In this document: positions 26,523 to 35,669 of the stretch, piece after piece | Layout of the letters: each line of letters opens with the position of its first letter | Position numbering within the stretch: position 1 is the stretch's first letter | DNA from: Edaphocola aurantiacus | Lineage (GTDB): Bacteria; Bacteroidota; Bacteroidia; Chitinophagales; Chitinophagaceae | Direction: 5' to 3' | NCBI RefSeq assembly: GCF_019797745.1 | Contig: NZ_VOSI01000002.1 | Span: forward strand, 434,001-498,000 | Length of the DNA: 64,000 nt | Notes under the pieces: model-generated | The model's input: only the letters and a program-made list of their open reading frames with translations | Database searches by the model: none | Told to the model about the DNA's origin: nothing | Position numbers and translations under genes: made by a program

Positions 26523-27212
26523 TTAGGCCGTACGGCTGCAGTAAGCCTTAAACTCGCAGGCATAGGGTTGTTCACATTGCGGGCCCATATGTATCGCCGG
26601 TGCATCGGATTCTTTCAGCAACTGCTGAAATGCAGTTACTTTCTCTTCCATTGCAGCACAATTGGCTTGCAACGTTTCTGTAAGGTCTATGATTTTATAT
26701 CCGTCCTGCCCGTCATTCAATACTATATTGAAAGTGAGCGGAGATTGTAATGCGCTGCTGCAGATATAATACTGCAGACTCAGGTCCCAGATAAAAACGG
26801 GTTTGAGCTGCTCACTGTTTTTAACTTCGTATATGGTATAAGCATCTCCCTCCTTCACCAGCACATCGGTCATCACCAGTGTTTTGCCACTGATAAAACA
26901 GGCTTCGAAAATAGTGACTGCCGGTTCCTGCTCCAATACTGCGCTTGTATAAGAGGCGCCCATTGTATACACGTCATTACCCAGCACGGCGGGTACATCT
27001 ACTGCCGGGCTAAAACGGCTTTTAAACAGGTATTCAAAATCGCGGCCCTCCCGGAAGCGCTCCAGGGTAGCGGCATCGTGGGGGGTGCGCTCTTTGGGCT
27101 TATGCTTGTTGAGGTATAAATACTTCTGACACTGCATGCCTTTTACAAAGGTGCTTTTAGACAATTGATAGAATTGTGGTGTCAGGTATCGTATCTCAAT
27201 GGGGGCGTACAT
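26523..27212 (-). CDS. PD-(D/E)XK nuclease-like protein, N-terminal half of a DUF2779-type protein, with Cys cluster
   Basis: 229 residues from the ATG at 27212 (MYAPIEIRYLT). The longer reading to 27446 lies antisense to the next gene and was rejected. The opening SKSTFVKGMQCQKYLYLNKHKP matches the start of DUF2779 proteins. VMTDVLVKEG and YEVKNS fit the D-(E)xK core of the RecB/Cas4 nuclease fold. One Cys near residue 28 and three at the C-terminus (QCEQPYACEFKAYC) form the pattern of an Fe-S cluster, as in Cas4 and AddB. DUF2779 proteins normally continue for another 250-300 residues; here the protein stops after the Fe-S motif. Activity is inferred, not shown. Confidence 0.7.
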   Translation of the reverse strand: MYAPIEIRYLTPQFYQLSKSTFVKGMQCQKYLYLNKHKPKERTPHDAATLERFREGRDFEYLFKSRFSPAVDVPAVLGNDVYTMGASYTSAVLEQEPAVTIFEACFISGKTLVMTDVLVKEGDAYTIYEVKNSEQLKPVFIWDLSLQYYICSSALQSPLTFNIVLNDGQDGYKIIDLTETLQANCAAMEEKVTAFQQLLKESDAPAIHMGPQCEQPYACEFKAYCSRTA

Positions 27213-27227
27213 ACTTATGGAAAAATA

Positions 27228-27235
27228 CAAAATTA
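27228..27235 (-). promoter_or_regulatory. -7 promoter box of the Fe-S nuclease gene
   Basis: On the minus strand TAATTTTG fits TAnnTTTG, 15 bases before the ATG. It lies in the 49-base space shared with the divergent DUF1287 gene. Confidence 0.45.
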
Positions 27236-27261
27236 GCGTCTTTTGTAAACATAGATACCTT

Positions 27262-27927
27262 ATGCTGAAGCGAAATCTATTTTTCCTCTTACTGGCAGGT
27301 CTCCTGAATGCCTGTAATACCAATAGTCCGGCACAGAAATCGACCGGCAAATCAGACCGGTATAACAACATTCCAGGGCAGGCCGTAGCCGTATTGCCTG
27401 TGGCTACAGCCAGGGGTAATGAACTGGCCCGGGCTGCAGAAGGCATAGTAGATGACCGGATTGTATATGACCCGCAATACTTTGCTATTGATTATCCCAA
27501 CGGAGATGTTCCCAAAGGTAAAGGGGTGTGCACAGATGTCGTTATCCGGAGCTTTCGTAAGATAGGTATCGATCTGCAGAAAGAGGTGCACGAAGACATG
27601 CAGGCTCATTTCTCTCTTTACCCCCAAATATGGGGCCGGACCTCTACCGACCGGAATATTGACCACAGGAGGGTACCGAATCTGATGACATATTTTTCCC
27701 GAAAGAAATATGAAATGGCCATTACACAAAAAGGTACCGATTACTTACCCGGCGATATTGTGGCCTGGCGCCTGCCTGCGGGGCAGACCCATATCGGTAT
27801 TGTGAGCCAGGAGGCGGCCTCTGACAGAACGCATTACCTGGTTGTACACAATATTGGTAATGGCCAGGTGCTGGAAGATTGCCTCTTCAAATTTGAGATC
27901 ATAGGGCATTACCGTTTACCTTCATAG
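27262..27927 (+). CDS. DUF1287 family lipoprotein
   Basis: 221-residue lipoprotein; the start at 27262 gives a signal peptide with lipobox LLNAC, whereas the longer frame from 27199 overlaps the divergent gene. The mature part has the DUF1287 hallmarks: VDDRIVYDPQY, YPNGDVPKGKGVCTDVVIRSFR, LQKEVHEDM, and GDIVAWRLPAGQTHIGIVS. The fold is NlpC/P60-like, with an invariant Cys (in GVCTDV) and His (in THIGIV) that could form a papain-type active site on peptidoglycan or protein. The biochemical role of the family is not established. Confidence 0.88.
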   Translation: MLKRNLFFLLLAGLLNACNTNSPAQKSTGKSDRYNNIPGQAVAVLPVATARGNELARAAEGIVDDRIVYDPQYFAIDYPNGDVPKGKGVCTDVVIRSFRKIGIDLQKEVHEDMQAHFSLYPQIWGRTSTDRNIDHRRVPNLMTYFSRKKYEMAITQKGTDYLPGDIVAWRLPAGQTHIGIVSQEAASDRTHYLVVHNIGNGQVLEDCLFKFEIIGHYRLPS

Positions 27928-27956
27928 CAGGACAACGTTTTGACATATAGATAATA

Positions 27957-27987
27957 CAGATCGGGCGGCAATTTGCCGCCCGATCTG
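27957..27987. terminator. Bidirectional terminator between DUF1287 and M48 genes
   Basis: 13-bp perfect stem (27957-27969 and 27975-27987, loop aattt) with core cgggcggc, between two convergent genes. Confidence 0.8.
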
Positions 27988-28004
27988 TTGAAATATTAAA
28001 ATGA

Positions 28005-28823
28005 TTACTTTTTAGTACTATAGATCGCCATTGACTGTGGCAAATGGCTCTGGATATTTTTGATCCGTGTTGCATCGCTGGGATGCGTACTCAGGAACTC
28101 CGGCGGGGCACCACCCGAACCGGCTGCCATTCTTTGCCAGAAGCCTACTGCCTCTGAAGGATTATATCCCGACATAGCCATAAAGTCCAGTCCCATAAGA
28201 TCTGCTTCAGACTCATGTTTGCGGGAGAAGGGTAAGATAACCCCAACTGAGGTTCCTACTCCGTAAGCTGTATTGAACAGGTTACGGGTCTCCTGCGGTT
28301 TATTGGCCAGTGCTACACTCAGTGCTGCTCCGCCAAACTCCTGTATCAGTCCCTGGCTCATGCGTTCATTACCATGGCGCGCAATGGCGTGGGCAATCTC
28401 GTGACTCATGACTACTGCCAGTCCGGTTTCTGTTGCCGTAACCGGGAGAATTCCGGTATACACAACCACTTTTCCGCCGGGCATACAGAAGGCATTTTTC
28501 TGGGCATCCTGTACCAGGTTAAACTCCCAGTTGAATCCTTTCAATATACTGCTCTGGCCTTTACCGGCATAATAGGCCTGAATGCCTTGTGCCAGTTTAT
28601 TGCCTACCCGCTGTACCATTTGCGCATCTGCCGTGCCGGTCACTCTTTTGTTCTGGGCAAGGAAGGTGTTGTACTGCTCATTGGACAGTGAGGTAAGGGT
28701 ACCTTCCGGTACCAGGTTCAGCGAGGTTCTGCCTGTAGTGGGGTTTTTAAAACACCCGGCTACACTTCCGGCAATGGCTACTGCCATTACCGCTCCCAAT
28801 ACTTTTTTCATTTCTTTTTTCAT
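28005..28823 (-). CDS. M48 family metallopeptidase lipoprotein
   Basis: Zinc endopeptidase of 272 residues anchored by a lipobox (VAGC, Cys24), with either of two start Met (28823 or 28811). The zinc site HEIAH is at 141-145, inside VVMSHEIAHAIARHG, and the third ligand Glu is in HESEADLMGLDFM. The layout resembles LoiP/YggG and BepA-type periplasmic proteases that degrade or assist misfolded outer-membrane proteins. No TPR domain follows, so it is closer to LoiP. It is monocistronic. Confidence 0.92.
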   Translation of the reverse strand: MKKEMKKVLGAVMAVAIAGSVAGCFKNPTTGRTSLNLVPEGTLTSLSNEQYNTFLAQNKRVTGTADAQMVQRVGNKLAQGIQAYYAGKGQSSILKGFNWEFNLVQDAQKNAFCMPGGKVVVYTGILPVTATETGLAVVMSHEIAHAIARHGNERMSQGLIQEFGGAALSVALANKPQETRNLFNTAYGVGTSVGVILPFSRKHESEADLMGLDFMAMSGYNPSEAVGFWQRMAAGSGGAPPEFLSTHPSDATRIKNIQSHLPQSMAIYSTKK

Positions 28824-28855
28824 GTGTACTCGTATTTAGGCGGTTATCGATGAGG

Positions 28856-30130
28856 TTATTTAAACTCATACCCGATATCCTTACGGAAGTTCATGTTCCG
28901 GAAAGATATGGATGCAATATTCTCATATGATGTACGCAGTGCGTCCTGTATGTCATTACCATAAGAGGTAACGGCCAGTACACGACCACCATTGCTGACT
29001 ACTGCACCATCCCTGGTGGTAGTACCTGCATGGAATACTATACTGCTTTTTACCTGGTCCAGGCCACTGATGGCATCACCTTTCTCATACGCTTCCGGGT
29101 AGCCACCGGCTACCAGCATTACCGTACAGGCTGCTTCAGCTTTATGTTTTACTTCTGCTTTATCCAGTGTACCGGCTTTCATCTGTCCGATCAGCTCTAA
29201 CAGGTCATTTTCCAGTCTCGGCATTACAACTTCTGTTTCCGGATCACCCATACGGCAGTTATATTCAATCACAAAAGGATCACCGTTTACATTGATCAGA
29301 CCGAAGAATACGAATCCGTAATACGGAATTTCTTCTGCAGCCAGACCTTTGATCGTTGGCTCAACCACCTGGTCTACTACTTTTTGCATAAACTCGCCCT
29401 GTGCAAACGGCACCGGTGAGATAGCGCCCATACCACCGGTATTGAGGCCTTTGTCTCCCTCACCGATACGCTTATAGTCTTTTGCCTCCGGCAATAACAC
29501 ATAATGTTTACCATCGGTAAAGGCGAAAACAGATAATTCTACACCGGTAAGGAACTGCTCTATAACTACTTTACTACCTGCATCTCCGAATTGTGCTTCT
29601 TTGATCATGGCGGTAAAAACTTTTTTCGCTTCTTCTTTATCTTCTGTAATGACTACACCCTTTCCTGCAGCCAGACCATCTGCCTTCAGCACGATAGGTG
29701 TACTGTGCTGCTCCAGATAAGCCAGACCTTCGTCAAAATTACCGGCATCAAATGTGGCATATGCTGCGGTAGGAATATTGTGGCGTTGCATAAAGGCTTT
29801 AGCAAAATCCTTGCTGCCTTCCAGTGCTGCACCCAGTTTAGACGGGCCTACTACTGTAATATGCTTCAGTTCATCGTCACTTTTGAAAAAATCATAAATA
29901 CCGTTTACCAAAGGGTCTTCCGAACCCGGGAAGAGTGTATCGATCTGGTTTTCGATACAGAAAGCCTTGATCGCCTCAAAATCATTGATACCCAAAGCAA
30001 TATTGGTACCATATGCAGCCGTACCCGCATTACCAGGTGCGATAAACAGTTTTTGACAAAGAGGAGACTGACTCATTTTCCAGGATAAGGCAGATTCGCG
30101 ACCTCCGGATCCCAACAGTAAAATATTCAT
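28856..30130 (-). CDS. purD: Phosphoribosylamine-glycine ligase
   Basis: ATP-grasp enzyme of purine synthesis (step 2, forming GAR). Starting at MNILLLGSGGRESAL (ATG at 30130; a second ATG directly upstream at 30133 is possible) gives 424 residues, the family length. The longer frame to 30202 has no family counterpart. Motifs are GSGGRE, PGNAGTA, LKADGLAAGKGVVI, GDKGLNTGGMGA, EYNCRMGDPETE and the C-terminal HAGT. It is a lone purine gene in this window. Confidence 0.96.
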   Translation of the reverse strand: MNILLLGSGGRESALSWKMSQSPLCQKLFIAPGNAGTAAYGTNIALGINDFEAIKAFCIENQIDTLFPGSEDPLVNGIYDFFKSDDELKHITVVGPSKLGAALEGSKDFAKAFMQRHNIPTAAYATFDAGNFDEGLAYLEQHSTPIVLKADGLAAGKGVVITEDKEEAKKVFTAMIKEAQFGDAGSKVVIEQFLTGVELSVFAFTDGKHYVLLPEAKDYKRIGEGDKGLNTGGMGAISPVPFAQGEFMQKVVDQVVEPTIKGLAAEEIPYYGFVFFGLINVNGDPFVIEYNCRMGDPETEVVMPRLENDLLELIGQMKAGTLDKAEVKHKAEAACTVMLVAGGYPEAYEKGDAISGLDQVKSSIVFHAGTTTRDGAVVSNGGRVLAVTSYGNDIQDALRTSYENIASISFRNMNFRKDIGYEFK

Positions 30131-30189
30131 CATAGAAAATAATGTGATAAAATGTGATTTTACAGCAAATGTACACCCATTTTTCACAA

Positions 30190-30225
30190 AAAATCGGCAC
30201 ACACCCGGGGGTATATGCCGATTTT
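30190..30225 (-). terminator. Terminator of the lectin-like lipoprotein gene
   Basis: Perfect 10-bp repeat (30190-30199 and 30216-30225) with a 16-base loop, directly downstream of the minus-strand gene ending at 30257. Confidence 0.65.
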
Positions 30226-30256
30226 ATAGCCTGAAATTGTTATTTTATGAATTATT

Positions 30257-30898
30257 TTAGTAATAATTGGCCTGTATATAATCCGCTTCTCCGCGGGTAT
30301 TACCAACCACTACAAAGCCTACGCTACCCTTTACAATATACCTGGCTGGTACGGTAAAGGCTTTATAACCATTTACATATCCGATCCAGTTATTACCAGA
30401 CTGCTCAATCTTAACTTCATTCCAGTTACCGTTACCGTTTACATAACTGGCAGTACGCGGACTCACGATTGTGGTAATATCATTACTACCTCCGTTACCG
30501 CCTTCATCATAAAGGGCGAGGTAACCATCTACGCTGATGGTGAAGGAATAACCATATGCGCCGGAAGCAGCATCATAACCAAAGAGTAATCCCATATTAT
30601 TATCAGAACCGATACGGGTCTGAACCACGAAATTGCGATCGGGATTGAACTGTATATTTTTAGCTACATAAGAAGCTACTCCGTTGGGATCGAGATAATT
30701 GAAAGAAAATGTTCCGTTGGATACTACCCCGTAAGCATCATTTACATTATCGGCAAAGTTCCAGTCATTACGGTTATCTACAAACTCATCTACAAATTCA
30801 TAGGTATTGTCTGGTGGATAAGGATCCACATATTCTTTATAACATCCGCTTAAAAGAAAAGAAGCAGCAATCGTTGTCAGTAATAGTATTTTTTTCAT
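30257..30898 (-). CDS. Lipoprotein with LamG/concanavalin-like beta-sandwich pattern
   Basis: 213-residue lipoprotein with lipobox LLSGC. The mature domain has DEFVDNRNDWNFAD at its start, then NFVVQTRIGS, MGLLFGYDAAS, YGYSFTISVDGYLALYD, WNEVKIEQSGN and ending strands GSVGFVVVGN. This strand order (source description, glycan-like viewing strands, then a kinetic IEQSGN turn) is typical of LamG/DUF1080-type jelly-roll domains that bind sugars or cap larger enzymes. The family assignment is by pattern only. It appears monocistronic. Confidence 0.65.
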   Translation of the reverse strand: MKKILLLTTIAASFLLSGCYKEYVDPYPPDNTYEFVDEFVDNRNDWNFADNVNDAYGVVSNGTFSFNYLDPNGVASYVAKNIQFNPDRNFVVQTRIGSDNNMGLLFGYDAASGAYGYSFTISVDGYLALYDEGGNGGSNDITTIVSPRTASYVNGNGNWNEVKIEQSGNNWIGYVNGYKAFTVPARYIVKGSVGFVVVGNTRGEADYIQANYY

Positions 30899-30981
30899 CT
30901 CTAACTATTTAGTGCATTTAAGACTGTGCAATTTACGCAGGGTTTAAACAGGCACCTAAATTAATATGATCGGAAAATGTT

Positions 30982-30989
30982 TAGATTTG
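30982..30989 (+). promoter_or_regulatory. -7 promoter box of the thioesterase gene
   Basis: TAGATTTG matches TAnnTTTG, 17 bases before the ATG. Confidence 0.5.
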
Positions 30990-31006
30990 TACCCAACAAA
31001 AATTAA

Positions 31007-31420
31007 ATGGTTATGAGCCCGGAGCAAGCTAAAGACATTTTAATGAAGAAAGATGGCTTTTCACAATGGATGGACCTGGATATCGAAAAGGTAGATCACG
31101 GATACAGCAAACTGCATTATACCATAAGACCAGAAATGCTGAACGGATTCGGCACGGTGCATGGAGGGGTATTATTTTCTGCTTCAGACTCAGCACTGGC
31201 ATTTGCCTGCAACAGCCATGGCATACTGAGTGTGGCTATGGAAGTGTCTATTTCTTATACCCGTCCGGCTTTTGAAGGACAGCGACTGACGGTAGAGGCA
31301 CAGGAGATCAATCTGGGTAAGACGACTGCCCTGTATGATATCAAGACCTATAATGAGGAAGGTAAACTTATCTGTGTTTTTAAAGGTACTGTTTACCGCA
31401 CCGGCAAGCCAGTTGAATAG
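31007..31420 (+). CDS. PaaI-type hotdog-fold thioesterase
   Basis: Acyl-CoA thioesterase of 137 residues. The segment LNGFGTVHGGVLFSASDSALAFACN is the PaaI active-site helix with the HGG motif and the Asp that polarises the thioester. VAMEVSISYTRPA is the second strand signature. PaaI enzymes rescue CoA from dead-end (often ring-hydroxylated) acyl-CoAs in phenylacetate catabolism, but no paa genes are here, so the substrate is open. Two Met are possible (31007, 31013). It is monocistronic. Confidence 0.87.
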   Translation: MVMSPEQAKDILMKKDGFSQWMDLDIEKVDHGYSKLHYTIRPEMLNGFGTVHGGVLFSASDSALAFACNSHGILSVAMEVSISYTRPAFEGQRLTVEAQEINLGKTTALYDIKTYNEEGKLICVFKGTVYRTGKPVE

Positions 31421-31517
31421 GTCCCAATATGAACTTATGGTTAAATAGGATCAACATATTATCTTATAGTATATAATAAGGGTAATTTGCGCTCGCATTT
31501 TAAAAATATGCGTTCGT

Positions 31518-33491
31518 ATGAAACTAATTTACAAAGTATTATTTGCTATAGTAAGTATTGCTTTTGCTTATAACAGCTATGCGCAGACCACGGTGATAGA
31601 TCCTCATGCAGACGGAGGATTTGAACTGGGCACTACCTTTGCAGCCAATGGCTGGACCCTGGTCAATAATTCCGGCAATGACGGGAATAACTGGTTTATC
31701 GGGAACAGTACCTTGTCTAATGCAGGCAGTACTTTTGCGCCTACCAACAGCCGCATCGCTTACATTTCTCAATCGAATAATGGTAGTAGCTGGAGTTATA
31801 ATATCAATGAATACTCTACTACCCATTTCTATAAAAATGTTACGTTTCCGGCCGGACAAACGATTATTAACCTGAAGTTCCGCTGGAATGCTAAGGGAGA
31901 AGGGACGAGTTCGCAGGCATATGATGTACTGTATGTATACCTCTGCCCGACTACCCTTACGCCGGTAACCAACTCTCCTTATGGTACTTCCAATAACCCT
32001 GCATCCTGGACCGGAACCGGTACGGCGACTTTGCTGGGTGCATTTCACTCCTGTACGAATCCATCGGGCACTACAGCAAACCTGACGCTACCGGCCAATC
32101 TTGCCGGTACCAGCCGCAGACTGGTATTTACCTGGAAAAATGGTAATACACTGGGTATACAACCCCCGGCAGCTATTGACAGTATTGCGCTGACGACCGA
32201 TTGTCCTAAATCTACAGTTACGATCAATAACCTTACGGCTCCATGCTCCAACCAGATAAACCTGAGTACTACGGTTATCAATAATGTGGCCGGAGGAACG
32301 TACCAATGGTATCGTAATGGTAACCTGATACCGGGTGCCGTTACTCCTTCTTACAATTCCAATACTTTACTGAACGGAGACCTGGTGCAGGTGGTATATA
32401 GTACAAACAATGCCTGTGGGTATAAGGATACTGCAGATCTCACCATACACTACAATACCTCCGGACAAAAAACAGAAAGCCTGAGCCTCTGCGCCCTGCA
32501 ACTGCCTTATGTATGGCGTGGTATTACCATTCCGGTTACTGCAGTGAGCAATCCGAACTATACCAGTGTAACCATACCACAGGGAAGTGGATGTGATAGT
32601 GTGATTACGCTTAATCTAACGATAAGCCCTTCTCCTTCTAAGACTGAGGTGATCAGTACCTGCCGTAACCTGCTGCCTGGTACTGTATGGAGGGGCAAAC
32701 AGCTTCCTTCCAATGCAGTGAGCAACGCCCGGTTCGATTCTGTATATGTAAGCAATGTGCATGGTTGTGACAGTATCATTTTCCTCGACCTGCGCATTAC
32801 AGACAGTGCCCAGGTGATCAGCCAGAATTTAAGAGACTGTAAACGCATCACCTTCCAGGGTAAAACATATACTAACAGTACGATAGTGAGGGATACGCTC
32901 TTAAATATGAGCGGTTGCGATAGTATTTATCATGTAACCAACCTGATCATTGATCATTTTACGGTAAGCCTGAGCAGCGATATTCCGAATCCTAATATCG
33001 GGGAATCGATCAATCTGCAGACTGCCTCCAGCGATGTGAACTACCAGGTTATCGGCTGGTCTCCGGCAGAACTGTTTCCGGACCAGCAGGCCTACAGCCA
33101 GGGTATACCGGCACCGGAGCAGGCAACAGTTAAGGTTATTGCTAAAAATGATATCGGCTGTACAGACACAGCTGTGCTGGTCATCGCCGGTACCGATTTC
33201 TCTACCGACTTTATGATGCCGAATGCGTTCACTCCGAACAGTGATGGTAAGAATGATATATTTGAACCTAAGTTCCGCATGAAGCGTAATTATAATGTCG
33301 TTACTTTCGAAATCTTCAACCGCTGGGGCAATAAAGTATTCGGCAGTTACAATGCCGGAGACAAAAGCGGTTGGGATGGTTATGTGAACGGGAAAAGAGC
33401 CGCTGCCGATGTATATTTCTACTATATTGTAGTGTACTTCAGTGATGGCAGCAAAGTGGTGAAGAAAGGTGATGTTACACTGATGTATTAA
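31518..33491 (+). CDS. Large secreted protein with T9SS type B (gliding motility-associated) C-terminal domain
   Basis: 657 residues with a signal peptide ending near SYAQ. The first 200 residues form a beta-sandwich-like domain, then an Ig-like stretch (GTYQWYRNGNLIPGA). About three repeats with a GCDSV/I core follow (near residues 357, 418 and 471), spaced about 55 residues apart. The C-terminal 85 residues match the gliding motility-associated/T9SS type B domain: PNAFTPNSDGKNDIF, FNRWGNKVF, WDGYVNGK, and a terminal TLMY. Such proteins are exported and attached at the cell surface, where they act as adhesins or motility adhesion factors. Its binding partner is unknown. Confidence 0.88.
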   Translation: MKLIYKVLFAIVSIAFAYNSYAQTTVIDPHADGGFELGTTFAANGWTLVNNSGNDGNNWFIGNSTLSNAGSTFAPTNSRIAYISQSNNGSSWSYNINEYSTTHFYKNVTFPAGQTIINLKFRWNAKGEGTSSQAYDVLYVYLCPTTLTPVTNSPYGTSNNPASWTGTGTATLLGAFHSCTNPSGTTANLTLPANLAGTSRRLVFTWKNGNTLGIQPPAAIDSIALTTDCPKSTVTINNLTAPCSNQINLSTTVINNVAGGTYQWYRNGNLIPGAVTPSYNSNTLLNGDLVQVVYSTNNACGYKDTADLTIHYNTSGQKTESLSLCALQLPYVWRGITIPVTAVSNPNYTSVTIPQGSGCDSVITLNLTISPSPSKTEVISTCRNLLPGTVWRGKQLPSNAVSNARFDSVYVSNVHGCDSIIFLDLRITDSAQVISQNLRDCKRITFQGKTYTNSTIVRDTLLNMSGCDSIYHVTNLIIDHFTVSLSSDIPNPNIGESINLQTASSDVNYQVIGWSPAELFPDQQAYSQGIPAPEQATVKVIAKNDIGCTDTAVLVIAGTDFSTDFMMPNAFTPNSDGKNDIFEPKFRMKRNYNVVTFEIFNRWGNKVFGSYNAGDKSGWDGYVNGKRAAADVYFYYIVVYFSDGSKVVKKGDVTLMY

Positions 33492-33506
33492 TTTAAACCA
33501 TATTTC

Positions 33507-33542
33507 ACTTAAAAAGGGCCGGATATCCGACCCTTTTTAAGT
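33507..33542 (+). terminator. Terminator after the T9SS type B gene
   Basis: Inverted repeat with 12-bp arms (33507-33518 and 33531-33542) and an inner cggatatccg palindrome, ending in ctttttaag. Confidence 0.8.
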
Positions 33543-33617
33543 ATAGACACACCGCTAAAACAAATCATAAAATTTGTCAATATTATGTTTACGCTGTCAT
33601 TACAATGTATATTTTCC

Positions 33618-33625
33618 TATTTTTG
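33618..33625 (+). promoter_or_regulatory. -7 promoter box of dxs
   Basis: TATTTTTG fits TAnnTTTG and lies 20 bases before the dxs ATG. No TTG at -33 spacing was seen. Confidence 0.5.
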
Positions 33626-33645
33626 CATAGCATAAAAAATACATA

Positions 33646-35580
33646 ATGGAAGAAATTGCAGCAGGCCCTTTACTCAGCACCATAGAATACCCTTCTGATC
33701 TTCAGAAGCTGGACAAACTCCAACTGCAACAAGTATGTAACGAACTCAGACAATTTATCATTGACTGTGTGAGTGTAAACGGGGGCCATTTCGGCGCCAG
33801 CCTTGGCGTTGTGGAGCTTACCGTAGCTTTACATTATGTGTTAAGGGCTCCTTACGATAAACTGGTATGGGATGTAGGCCATCAGGCTTACGGACATAAA
33901 ATCCTGACCGGCAGAAGAAAGGTTTTCCACACAAACCGTAAATTTAAAGGCATCAGCGGGTTTCCGAATATCGGCGAAAGTGAATATGATGCGTTTGGCG
34001 TAGGCCACTCTTCTACGTCTATTTCTGCTGCCCTGGGTATGGCCATTGCGTCTAAACTGAAGGGAGAAACGGACCGCAGGCATGTTGCCGTGATCGGTGA
34101 CGGTGCTATGACGGCCGGACTGCCTTTTGAGGCACTGAACCATGCAGGTGTGGCTAATGCCAATATCCTGGTTATCCTGAACGATAATAATATGAGTATT
34201 GATGCGAATGTTGGGGCACTGAAAGAGTACCTTACCGACATCACTACTTCTAAAACATACAATAAACTCCGCGATGATTTCTGGCACTTGCTGGGCAAAT
34301 TGCCGGCGGCGAACTTCCAGAGAAGTATGGCTTCTAAGATTGAAGCCAGCCTGAAAGGGGTAGTATCTAAAGCCAGTAACCTGTTTGAGGCACTGGGCTT
34401 CCGCTATTTCGGACCGGTAGATGGCCACAATGTGGTTAAACTGGCCGATCAGCTGAAAGATATCGTAGACCTGCCTGGCCCGAAACTGTTACACATCAAA
34501 ACGGTTAAGGGTAAAGGTTATGACCTGGCGGAAAAAGATCAGACCCTGTGGCATGCCCCGGGATTGTTTGATAAAGTGACCGGTCAGATCAATACTAAAG
34601 TTTTTAATACTCCTCAGCCTCCGAAATACCAGGACGTATTCGGTAAGACCATTATTGAGCTGGCAGAACAAAACCCTAAGATTATGGGTATTACACCTGC
34701 TATGCCATCGGGTTGTTCGCTGAAATATATGATGGCTGAGATGCCCGATCGTGCACTGGACGTAGGTATTGCCGAGCAGCATGCCGTTACGGTAAGTGCC
34801 GGACTGGCCACACAGGGAATGAAGGTGTTCTGTAACATTTACAGCTCATTTATGCAACGTGCTTATGATATGGTGGTTCATGATGTAGCGATCCAGGATC
34901 TTCCGGTGATCTTCTGCCTGGACCGTGCCGGAGTAGTAGGTGATGATGGTGCCACGCACCACGGCGCTTATGATGTTGCCTATATGCGCTGTATTCCCAA
35001 TATGATCGTTAGCTCCCCGATGAATGAATCAGAGCTGCGTAACCTTATGTACACAGCACAACTGGATGAAAATACGCATCCGTTCGTGATCCGCTACCCA
35101 CGCGGACAAGGTGTATTGCCGGAGTGGCAGACACCGATGGAAAAAATCACTGTCGGTACCGGCCGCAAGATCAAAGACGGTAGTGAAATGGCGATTATCA
35201 CCCTGGGGCACTGCGGTAACTTCGCAGTTGAGGCTTGTAAAGAGCTGACTACACTGGGTATTGATGCGGCGCATTATGATCTGCGCTTCGTAAAACCACT
35301 GGATGAGGCAATGCTGCATGAGATCGGTAAGCGTTTCAGCAAAATCATTACGGTAGAAGATGGCTGTATCCGTGGCGGTATGGGCAGTGCTGTACTCGAA
35401 TTCTTCAATGAACATAACTATAAACCATCTGTTACGATCCTGGGTATCCCTGATGAAATCGTAGAGCATGGTAAGCCGGAAGAACTGCATCATTTATGCG
35501 GTTATGACAAGGAGGCCATTGTTGCTGCAGCCAAAAACTTCAGTTCCGTAGTAGCCGAAACCGTGAGCATTGGAGTTTAA
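33646..35580 (+). CDS. dxs: 1-deoxy-D-xylulose-5-phosphate synthase
   Basis: Thiamine-diphosphate enzyme that condenses pyruvate and glyceraldehyde-3-phosphate, the entry step of the MEP isoprenoid pathway. The 644-residue protein has GGHFGASLGVVELTVALHY, the DVGHQAYGHK loop, the ThDP motif beginning at IGDGAMTAG and ending NDNNMSI, and in the transketolase half DVGIAEQHAVT with the catalytic Glu. FDRAG-like CLDRAGVVGDDGATHHG follows. The length and all signatures are complete. It is a lone pathway gene with its own promoter box. Confidence 0.97.
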   Translation: MEEIAAGPLLSTIEYPSDLQKLDKLQLQQVCNELRQFIIDCVSVNGGHFGASLGVVELTVALHYVLRAPYDKLVWDVGHQAYGHKILTGRRKVFHTNRKFKGISGFPNIGESEYDAFGVGHSSTSISAALGMAIASKLKGETDRRHVAVIGDGAMTAGLPFEALNHAGVANANILVILNDNNMSIDANVGALKEYLTDITTSKTYNKLRDDFWHLLGKLPAANFQRSMASKIEASLKGVVSKASNLFEALGFRYFGPVDGHNVVKLADQLKDIVDLPGPKLLHIKTVKGKGYDLAEKDQTLWHAPGLFDKVTGQINTKVFNTPQPPKYQDVFGKTIIELAEQNPKIMGITPAMPSGCSLKYMMAEMPDRALDVGIAEQHAVTVSAGLATQGMKVFCNIYSSFMQRAYDMVVHDVAIQDLPVIFCLDRAGVVGDDGATHHGAYDVAYMRCIPNMIVSSPMNESELRNLMYTAQLDENTHPFVIRYPRGQGVLPEWQTPMEKITVGTGRKIKDGSEMAIITLGHCGNFAVEACKELTTLGIDAAHYDLRFVKPLDEAMLHEIGKRFSKIITVEDGCIRGGMGSAVLEFFNEHNYKPSVTILGIPDEIVEHGKPEELHHLCGYDKEAIVAAAKNFSSVVAETVSIGV

Positions 35581-35669
35581 TTAACAGCATTTCACATAAG
35601 CTTGGCTTTTAATACATTAAACGCTGCTTTATTTTTACATTCTAAATCAACAACAAAAAGACAAAATAT

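Noticed and set aside
26523-27212. Fe-S nuclease gene considered as cas4 of a CRISPR system
   Set aside because: No repeat array and no other cas gene occurs in the window; the start motif is that of DUF2779 proteins.
32600-33000. The repeated GCDS motifs in the T9SS type B gene, considered as a calcium-binding repeat domain
   Set aside because: The motif lacks the regularly spaced Asp/Gly ladder of calcium-binding repeats; it looks like an Ig-like or filler repeat common in this cargo class.
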